From: Candidatus Kapaibacterium sp.
Lineage (GTDB): Bacteria > Bacteroidota > Ignavibacteria > Kapaibacteriales > Kapaibacteriaceae
Assembly (NCBI GenBank): GCA_030830285.1
Contig: JAURNF010000036.1
Location: forward strand, 1 to 20,315
DNA: 20,315 nucleotides
Direction of reading: 5' to 3'
The notes beneath the pieces were generated by a model. That model had not been told where the DNA came from, did no database searches, and saw only the letters and a list, made by a program, of their open reading frames with translations. Numbering within the stretch: position 1 is the first letter of the stretch; every line of letters begins with the position of its first letter. This document shows positions 15,147 to 20,315 of the stretch, piece after piece. The position numbers and the translations under genes were made by a program.

Positions 15147-16150
15147 GTTCGGTTGTTCTTGAAGTAAAGAATCTCCATGTCCGCTTTCCTGTTCATGGTG
15201 GCATCCTTCAGCGTAAGGTTGCCGATGTGCGTGCCGTCGACGGCGTATCGTTTACCGTTAACCGCGGGGAAACGCTTGGTCTGGTTGGTGAGTCGGGGTG
15301 CGGTAAGACAACGGTTGGTCGTGCACTCATCAACATTCTCTCGCACGTTGCTCCAGGTGTAGAAGTTGAAGGCGAAGTCAATTACGTTGATGCAAACGGC
15401 AACAAGACGAATCTCCTCGCGCTCTCACGCAGCGAGATGGTTCGGTTCCGATCGAAGATTCAGATGATCTTCCAGGATCCATATTCCTCGCTCAACGCGC
15501 GGTTATCGGTCAAGCAGATCATTGCCGAACCATTAGAAATTCACCAGCCAGAGTTAACGTCTGCGCAAGTGGATGAGAAGGTTCGATGGCTGCTTGAGCG
15601 CGTTGGACTCCAACCAGAGTATGCACTGCGCTTCCCGCACGAGTTTTCCGGCGGACAGCGTCAGCGTATCGGCATTGCACGTGCTTTGGCGACGAATCCC
15701 GACGTCATTATCTGCGACGAACCAGTGTCAGCTCTTGACGTGTCGGTGCAAGCACAAGTGATAAACCTCATGGAGGACCTGCAGAAGGAATTCGGCATGT
15801 CCTACTTGTTTATCGCCCACGATCTCTCGGTTGTGTACCACATCTCTCAGCGCATTGCGGTGATGTATCTCGGCAACATGGTCGAGATCGGCACTGCCGA
15901 TGATGTGTACTTCGAACCCGTGCACCCATACTCACGTGCATTGCTCTCGGCAGTGCCCGAGCCAGATCCCACACGACGTGATAAGAAGCGCATCGTGTTG
16001 CAGGGAGATATCCCAACGCCACTCAACAAGCCGTCCGGCTGCAGCTTCCGCACACGCTGTCCGATCGCACGACCAGAGTGCGCGCAGGATGCACCGGTGA
16101 TGATTACGGCACCAAATGGATCAAGTGTCGCTTGTCCGTACACGACGTAA
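15143..16150 (+). CDS. oppF: Peptide ABC transporter ATPase, OppF/DppF-like
   Basis: This 335-residue ATPase is the second member of the pair. It has Walker A GESGCGKT (49-56), Q-loop in IFQDPYSSLNAR, signature FSGGQRQR (168-175), Walker B VIICDEP with E193, D-loop SALDVSVQ and H226. The C-terminal extension has Cys at 300, 306, 313 and 331, again the cluster-binding region, although it lacks the tight CxxC of the OppD-like partner. The start is GTG at 15143 within a GTGA overlap, with a strong ribosome site GGAGGAG at 15132-15138. Its first strand shares a 17-base identical stretch with the upstream ATPase gene. It ends 36 bases before the deacetylase-family gene. Confidence 0.92.
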   Translation: MSSVVLEVKNLHVRFPVHGGILQRKVADVRAVDGVSFTVNRGETLGLVGESGCGKTTVGRALINILSHVAPGVEVEGEVNYVDANGNKTNLLALSRSEMVRFRSKIQMIFQDPYSSLNARLSVKQIIAEPLEIHQPELTSAQVDEKVRWLLERVGLQPEYALRFPHEFSGGQRQRIGIARALATNPDVIICDEPVSALDVSVQAQVINLMEDLQKEFGMSYLFIAHDLSVVYHISQRIAVMYLGNMVEIGTADDVYFEPVHPYSRALLSAVPEPDPTRRDKKRIVLQGDIPTPLNKPSGCSFRTRCPIARPECAQDAPVMITAPNGSSVACPYTT

Positions 16151-16186
16151 CATCGTCAACCCAACGACAGCGTCGAGCTTGCGTCC

Positions 16187-17095
16187 ATGAAGGTCTTCTA
16201 CTCAGACCACTACACGATTGATCTTCCCGAGGGACATCGGTTCCCGATGCGGAAGTATCGGATGCTGCGCGAAGAATTGATGCAACGGAAGATTATCTCG
16301 CACGATCAACTGCACGCCCCGGAGCTTGCCGAACGCGATGATGTGATGCTCGCACACACATCGCGGTACGTGCATGGTGTGCTCAATGGTACCCTTGCTC
16401 CGTTGGAGCAGCGACGAATCGGCTTTCCGTGGAGCGAGGCCTTGGTTGCGCGTTCACTTGCAACCGTCGGTGGATGCATTGCTTCGTCGTATGCAGCACT
16501 CGAAGACGGACTCAGCGGCAATCTTGCAGGTGGGACGCATCACGCAATGCGTGACGCAGGCGAGGGTTTCTGCGTGTTCAACGACATTGCTGTCTCTACG
16601 TTGCGTCTGATGCGCGAGGGTCGCGTGCAACGCGTTGCCATCGTTGACCTTGATGTGCATCAGGGAAATGGTAACAGCGACATCCTTGGCGACCGCGACG
16701 ATGTCTACATTCTGTCAGTACATGGCGAAAAGAACTATCCGTTCCGACGCGTCGCATCAACGGTCGACGTTGATCTGCCCGATGGAACAACCGATGACGC
16801 GTACATGACGGTTGTGCGACGAGAGCTCGACCCTGTTCTCGCATTTCAACCAGACCTCGTGTACTATCAGTGCGGTGTCGATCCGCTGCACACGGATGCG
16901 TTAGGACGTCTCTCGCTCACACATGACGGACTGCGTGAACGTGATCGCTATGTGATCGAGACATTTCGCTCGCGCGATATCCCCGTGATGCTCGCGCTCG
17001 GTGGCGGATATGCCAACCCGATTGAAGAGACGATTGATGCGCAGTGCAACCTCTACGAAGTTGCCATGGACGCTGCTCAGCGCTATCGACGCTGA
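16187..17095 (+). CDS. Histone deacetylase family hydrolase (class IV/HDAC11-like)
   Basis: This 302-residue single-domain protein matches the deacetylase fold, with a full active site: H118/H119 in AGGTHHAMRD, the Zn ligands D156 and H158 in VDLDVHQGNGN, the third Zn ligand D232 in CGVDPLHTDALG, and the catalytic tyrosine Y275 in GGGY. The phrase SVHGEKNYPFR (177-187) and the short length fit the class IV (HDAC11-like) type common in Bacteroidota rather than AcuC or acetylpolyamine hydrolases. Substrates in bacteria are unknown; members remove acetyl or longer acyl groups from lysines or small amines. It lies 36 bases after the importer ATPase genes on the same strand with no promoter of its own visible, so it is probably the last gene of that operon. 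Its 3' end overlaps the convergent TraB-type gene by 13 bases. Confidence 0.9.
   Translation: MKVFYSDHYTIDLPEGHRFPMRKYRMLREELMQRKIISHDQLHAPELAERDDVMLAHTSRYVHGVLNGTLAPLEQRRIGFPWSEALVARSLATVGGCIASSYAALEDGLSGNLAGGTHHAMRDAGEGFCVFNDIAVSTLRLMREGRVQRVAIVDLDVHQGNGNSDILGDRDDVYILSVHGEKNYPFRRVASTVDVDLPDGTTDDAYMTVVRRELDPVLAFQPDLVYYQCGVDPLHTDALGRLSLTHDGLRERDRYVIETFRSRDIPVMLALGGGYANPIEETIDAQCNLYEVAMDAAQRYRR
17077..17095. terminator. Stem-loop at the convergent ends of HDAC-like and TraB-type genes
   Basis: TCAGCG (17077-17082) and CGCTGA (17090-17095) form a 6-bp stem with a 7-base loop. The HDAC-like stop lies in the right arm and the TraB-type stop (17083-17085) in the loop. No strong T-run follows, so it may end or protect transcripts only weakly. 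Confidence 0.3.
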
Positions 17096-17988
17096 TTGCC
17101 GTTCGTTCGGAACCGGTTGATGTGGTGGTTAATCCACTGACTCCGTGGTCCGCCAACCACCGGCTCGACAGTCCAACCACGCTCACGAAGCAGCTTGAGC
17201 ACACTTGCGTCACCCGTTAGATGCAACGCGCCGATGGCGACAAATGTTGGACCGCCTTCAAGAAGTGGGAGCATGCGTTCGACCATCCGGTGATTGCGAT
17301 CATCGTTCAGGTTGCGCAGTTCGTCGAGATCCATCAGGGATGAGTCGCGAGCCATTGATGCAAGCGTTGCGAGATCTTCTGCAGCGTAGGCCTTGATCAT
17401 CCGATTGAGATCGTCCGCAGCGGTGTCCGTTGTATCATCTGCGAGGCGCTGCAAGCCCCCTACACCCATTGTGTCGAGAACTTGAAGCTGTTCAGATACA
17501 TACTCGAGTCCAACAAGGGTGCGACGCTGGTACTTGGCAAATCCCCACAGGAATACATCCATCGCCTCAGGGGCAGTTGCTTCGTGTTCGCCAATCGATA
17601 GCAGGGCAGCCAGTGCTCCTGGTTTCATCCTCGGTACAAGCGCAGACATTCCAGGCATGCGCTTGTCGGCAAGCTTCATAAGGCGACGCACAGTCGTGGA
17701 ATCCAATCGGTCGTACAGGGTGCCCGATGCAAGCATGATCACGCGAGGATTCATCATCATCGTTGCTGCGGAGTCCAGATGAATCTCGGCGGCAAACGTG
17801 CGACACGTAGAGAGCAGCGTCAACGCTGTATCCCGTTGACGGAACACCGTTGAGTCTTGCAGGTGGATGGTGCCAAAGAGGTAGCTCGTATGTGAGGACG
17901 GTGGACGGGATACCTTCCACAATAAACTCTGGTCATCGACGGTTTGACCGACCATGAGCGTAAGGACTGTCGTGAGCAACACGAGCAT
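17083..17988 (-). CDS. TraB/GumN family protein
   Basis: This 301-residue protein has the family's two GxxH motifs: GTIHL (39-43) in SYLFGTIHLQD and GALHL (253-257) in FVAIGALHLTGD. The central GLE...EQL (160-168) and RNHRM (231-235) segments are also conserved in the family. TraB/TIKI members are proposed metal-dependent peptidases; bacterial roles are mostly unknown. The N-terminus (MLVLLTTVLTLMVGQ) looks like a signal peptide but lacks the usual positive charges. Upstream codons in frame back to a stop at 18022-18024 would encode QQRRKILP just before it, so translation may begin at a non-ATG codon upstream, or the ATG at 17988 may be right. The gene is divergent from the TPR gene. Confidence 0.85.
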   Translation of the reverse strand: MLVLLTTVLTLMVGQTVDDQSLLWKVSRPPSSHTSYLFGTIHLQDSTVFRQRDTALTLLSTCRTFAAEIHLDSAATMMMNPRVIMLASGTLYDRLDSTTVRRLMKLADKRMPGMSALVPRMKPGALAALLSIGEHEATAPEAMDVFLWGFAKYQRRTLVGLEYVSEQLQVLDTMGVGGLQRLADDTTDTAADDLNRMIKAYAAEDLATLASMARDSSLMDLDELRNLNDDRNHRMVERMLPLLEGGPTFVAIGALHLTGDASVLKLLRERGWTVEPVVGGPRSQWINHHINRFRTNGNQRR

Positions 17989-18033
17989 AGGCAGTATCTT
18001 GCGGCGTTGTTGAATGTACTTCTAGGACGGAGA

Positions 18034-19140
18034 ATGACGCGTACCATGCAAAGATCGTTGATTGTGCTTCTCGTGGCGATGCTCCTGGGTCAGGCAACCA
18101 TGCACGCGCAACGCGACCCACTTCGTGCCGATGACGAGGCGGGGAAGGCACTTGAATACATGGACCGAAATCTCCCGGAAAGTGCAATTCAAGCATGGGA
18201 CAAGGCCCTTGCCCTTATGCCTGATTACCGTCCGTACATCTACGAAAAGGCTGTGTGCCTTACGATGACAAAGCGGTTCGACGATGCAATCGCCTTGCTC
18301 ACACCGATCTATACCGACACCAGCCTCAAGGATCGAGGCTATCAGCTCCTTGGCGCATGCTACGACGAGCGGCAAGACACATCGTCGTCGCGACGCATCT
18401 ACCGTGAGGGACTTGCCGCATACCCAACGTCAGGTCGACTGCACTTCGAAATGGGTCAGCAGTACTACGTTGCCTTGGATCGCACTGTAGCGCACCAATG
18501 GTGGGCGCGTGGTACGCAGGCCGATCCAACCTATGCCAAGAACTATTACTGGCTCGCGAAGTCATTTGCACAGACAAAGGACATTCTCTGGGCGATGCAG
18601 TATGCCGAGCTCTTTCTCAATCTTGAGCGCAACACGCAGCGAACAGCCGAGATGTCGCAGCTCTGCTTCGAACTCTGGAACAAGGCCCTCAAGATTGGCG
18701 ATGCCAACGACCCAATCAATTTCTGCTCCGATGAACTTCTCGAGCAGCCCGACCCTCGTGGACAGAATGTCATGTCCTTCCCGGTGGCGTTTGAATACCA
18801 GATGGCACTCGCTGCAAGCGTGGTTACCCCCAAGGACACCGTTACACGGCGTCTGTCCATCGAACAGATGGTCGATCTACGCTATGCATTCACACGTGCC
18901 TGGATCAAGGCCGGACTCGATACCCTGCACCGGAACGATCTTTTGACCTGGAATGTGGAGCTCCAGCGGCAGGGGAAGCTCAAAGACTACCTCTGGTGGC
19001 TCTATGCTTATGGGGATAAAACCGAAATGAACCGCTTTTTCCGAAAGAACGAACAACGCTACGACACCTTCCTGGTATGGTTTGGGGAGAACGGAATGGT
19101 ATTCCGCAAGCCCCTTTGCGTAGGGTATCGTTGCCCATAA
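18034..19140 (+). CDS. Secreted TPR-repeat protein
   Basis: This 368-residue protein starts with a Sec signal peptide (MTRTMQRSLIVLLVAMLLGQ) that probably ends after A25 (ATMHA). Residues about 34-205 read as five TPR-like units, for example ESAIQAWDKALALMPDYRPYIYEKAVCL, KRFDDAIALLTPIY and RRIYREGLAAYP. The C-terminal third is unlike TPR and rich in Trp, Arg and Asp; I do not recognise it. It is likely a periplasmic or outer-membrane-associated scaffold. I chose ATG 18034 because AGGA at 18024-18027 is 6 bases ahead and the signal peptide then starts properly; ATG 18046 is a possible alternative. It ends 50 bases before secG, but secG has its own promoter. Confidence 0.85.
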   Translation: MTRTMQRSLIVLLVAMLLGQATMHAQRDPLRADDEAGKALEYMDRNLPESAIQAWDKALALMPDYRPYIYEKAVCLTMTKRFDDAIALLTPIYTDTSLKDRGYQLLGACYDERQDTSSSRRIYREGLAAYPTSGRLHFEMGQQYYVALDRTVAHQWWARGTQADPTYAKNYYWLAKSFAQTKDILWAMQYAELFLNLERNTQRTAEMSQLCFELWNKALKIGDANDPINFCSDELLEQPDPRGQNVMSFPVAFEYQMALAASVVTPKDTVTRRLSIEQMVDLRYAFTRAWIKAGLDTLHRNDLLTWNVELQRQGKLKDYLWWLYAYGDKTEMNRFFRKNEQRYDTFLVWFGENGMVFRKPLCVGYRCP

Positions 19141-19162
19141 CCCCCTAAACGCCGTATATTTG
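19131..19162 (+). promoter_or_regulatory. Bacteroidota-type promoter of secG
   Basis: TTG at 19131-19133 and TATATTTG at 19155-19162 are separated by 21 bases, the same layout as the importer promoter. The -33 element lies within the last codons of the TPR gene. Transcription should start near 19168, giving a leader of about 23 bases without a Shine-Dalgarno sequence. Confidence 0.65.
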
Positions 19163-19190
19163 TGGCTCTTTCTTACCACTCAGCACTCGT

Positions 19191-19565
19191 ATGGAAATCC
19201 TTCTCATTTCGATCGCACTGATCGCAGCAATTCTTCTCATCCTCGTTGTGATGGTGCAGCCAGGCAAGGCCGATATGATCTCCGGAATGGGTGGTCTCGG
19301 CGGCCAGATGAACAACCTCCTTGGTGTTCGTCAGTCGCGCAACATCCTGCAGAACGCTACAATGGTTCTGCTCGGCGGACTTGTCCTGATTGCTGTGGTT
19401 GTAAATAAGTTCTTCCTTGCTTCGAACAATGGTGGTGGTCCGGTTCCTGTAACGCAGGGTGCGGAAATCCCACAAATGTCGCTTCCAGCTCAGCAGCCAG
19501 TTGCACAACCTGCACAGCAGGCGCAACCAGCTCAGCCTGCACAGCCAGCGCAACAACCGAACTAA
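19191..19565 (+). CDS. secG: Preprotein translocase subunit SecG
   Basis: This 124-residue inner-membrane protein has the two-helix SecG layout: helix 1 at about 2-22, the conserved cytoplasmic loop (VQPGKADMISGMGGLGGQ, 22-39, then FGVRQSR-like LLGVRQSRNIL at 43-53) and helix 2 at about 56-77. SecG assists the SecYE channel in protein export. Classical SecG is about 75-110 residues; here a tail of about 45 residues follows helix 2, low in complexity and built of Pro, Ala and Gln. It has its own promoter and terminator and so is probably a single-gene transcript. The loop motif makes the call safe despite the short length. Confidence 0.92.
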   Translation: MEILLISIALIAAILLILVVMVQPGKADMISGMGGLGGQMNNLLGVRQSRNILQNATMVLLGGLVLIAVVVNKFFLASNNGGGPVPVTQGAEIPQMSLPAQQPVAQPAQQAQPAQPAQPAQQPN

Positions 19566-19587
19566 TCTCCCTCGACTGTAGGTAGCG

Positions 19588-19619
19588 AAGGCGTTCCCAG
19601 TGGAGCGCCTTTGTTGTTT
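19588..19619 (+). terminator. Rho-independent terminator of secG
   Basis: AAGGCGTTCC (19588-19597) and GGAGCGCCTT (19602-19611) pair as a 10-bp stem (one G-T pair) with loop CAGT, followed by the T-rich run TGTTGTTT. It begins 22 bases after the secG stop. It also lies just 23 bases ahead of the next start codon, so partial read-through could act as an attenuator for the carboxylase gene. Confidence 0.75.
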
Positions 19620-19642
19620 CCGACCATCATACCAAGCCAACT

Positions 19643-20315
19643 ATGAGCAACGTCATTGGATCATCGATCGAGCATGACATTGTATTCGAGGCGAATTCGG
19701 ATGCCAACAAAAACCTCTCCCGCGTGATCCAAGCAAAGGGTCAGACGGTGATGCTCGGTGGCGGTAAGAAAGCCATTGAACGTCATAAAGGGAAGGGCAA
19801 GCTCACCGCTCGCGAGCGCATCAATCTCCTGATTGATGAGGACTCAGCATTCCTCGAGGTTGGACTCTTCACGGCGTACGATATGTATCAAGCCGAGGGC
19901 GGATGTCCATCGGCGGGCGTCGTTGCTGGCATTGGGATTATTCATGGTCGTGAGTGCATGATCGTGGCCAACGATGCCACTGTCAAGGCAGGCGCATGGT
20001 TCCCGATGACGGCAAAGAAGAACATGCGTGCGCAAGAGATCGCGATAGACAATCACCTGCCGATCATCTATCTCGTTGACTCTGCCGGCGTGTATCTGCC
20101 GATGCAAGACGAGATCTTTCCTGACAAGGAACACTTCGGACGTCAGTTCCGTAATAACGCGATCATGAGCGCCATGGGCATTCCGCAGATAGCTGCGATT
20201 ATGGGACCATGTGTGGCAGGGGGCGCATACCTCCCAATCATGAGTGACGAAGCGCTGATCGTCAACGGCACCGGTAGCGTATTCCTAGCTGGTCCGGCAC
20301 TTGTCGAGGCAGCCA
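19643..20315 (+). CDS. Acyl-CoA carboxylase carboxyltransferase subunit (methylcrotonyl-CoA carboxylase beta-like; 3' partial)
   Basis: The frame is open from ATG 19643 to the end of the window, 224 codons. The N-terminus has GKLTARERINLLID (52-65), the usual opening of the carboxyltransferase domain. VDSAGVYLPMQDEIFPDKEHFGR (145-167) and GPCVAGGAYLPIMSDEALIV (188-207) carry the oxyanion-hole glycines, and the PMQDEIFPDKEHFGR stretch is typical of the methylcrotonyl-CoA branch rather than the propionyl-CoA branch. It transfers the carboxyl group from biotin to an acyl-CoA, in leucine or related short-chain acyl breakdown, together with biotin carboxylase and a biotin carrier. No promoter is visible in the 23 bases between the secG terminator and the start. 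Confidence 0.9.
   Translation, partial: MSNVIGSSIEHDIVFEANSDANKNLSRVIQAKGQTVMLGGGKKAIERHKGKGKLTARERINLLIDEDSAFLEVGLFTAYDMYQAEGGCPSAGVVAGIGIIHGRECMIVANDATVKAGAWFPMTAKKNMRAQEIAIDNHLPIIYLVDSAGVYLPMQDEIFPDKEHFGRQFRNNAIMSAMGIPQIAAIMGPCVAGGAYLPIMSDEALIVNGTGSVFLAGPALVEAA

Noticed and set aside
14720..15346. Minus-strand open frame of 208 codons across the two ATPase genes
   Set aside because: It is antisense to two proteins with complete Walker and signature motifs, and its translation has no recognisable family.
17944..18033. Upstream 30-codon extension of the TPR gene
   Set aside because: It would overlap the divergent TraB-type start and put a charged, non-signal stretch before an obvious signal peptide; the ATG at 18034 has an AGGA site.
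1..20315. tRNA, rRNA, CRISPR, insertion sequence or prophage remains
   Set aside because: No regularly spaced repeats, tRNA-like cloverleaf or transposase/integrase sequence was seen, and nearly every base is in or beside a recognisable gene.

Overview
This is a gene-dense window of about 20 kb with 17 protein-coding genes. Two of them run off the window ends. There is no tRNA, rRNA, CRISPR array or insertion sequence, and no gap longer than about 110 bases. Several features point to the Bacteroidota and its relatives (FCB group; Ignavibacteria or Kapabacteria are plausible by gene style): bacillithiol-type BshA, an outer-membrane beta-barrel protein, a SecG with a long hydrophilic tail, an HDAC of the type found in Bacteroidota, and at least three promoters of the form TAnnTTTG. 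The phylum is an inference from gene content and promoter shape, not from a marker gene.

Left part (1-9649). It opens with the end of a large outer-membrane protein that joins a TolB-like beta-propeller to a BamA/D15-like barrel. Next come a YigZ/IMPACT-family protein on the minus strand and, divergently, bshA. They are followed by a compact plus-strand series: an M20 metallopeptidase, an EamA transporter and 5-formyltetrahydrofolate cyclo-ligase, with 1-4 base stop/start overlaps. This series ends with a secreted protein of unknown function. A free-standing biotin carrier protein with its own promoter follows, and then a flavin-reductase-like protein on the minus strand.

Middle part (9686-17095). 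This is a peptide ABC importer operon: lipoprotein binding protein, two permeases, two ATPases, and a class IV-like histone deacetylase-family hydrolase as the last gene. The permeases resemble E. coli YejB and YejE (the YejABEF peptide / microcin C importer) more than classical OppB and OppC. YejF is one fused ATPase in E. coli, but here the ATPase is two genes. The operon has a clear promoter, a strong Shine-Dalgarno before the binding protein, and a perfect 18-base palindrome at the end of the binding-protein gene that may separate its expression level from that of the permeases.

Right part (17083-20315). A TraB/GumN-family protein lies on the minus strand, and a secreted TPR protein is divergent from it. 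secG follows with its own promoter and a good intrinsic terminator. The window ends in the first 224 codons of an acyl-CoA carboxylase carboxyltransferase (methylcrotonyl-CoA type), which may use the biotin carrier protein encoded about 11 kb upstream.

The most unusual points are the Yej-like importer with a split ATPase, an extra periplasmic insert in its YejB-like permease and an attached deacetylase; small stem-loops at all three convergent gene ends; and a 20-base dyad in the divergent region ahead of the importer. Nothing here is clearly a new defence or mobile system.
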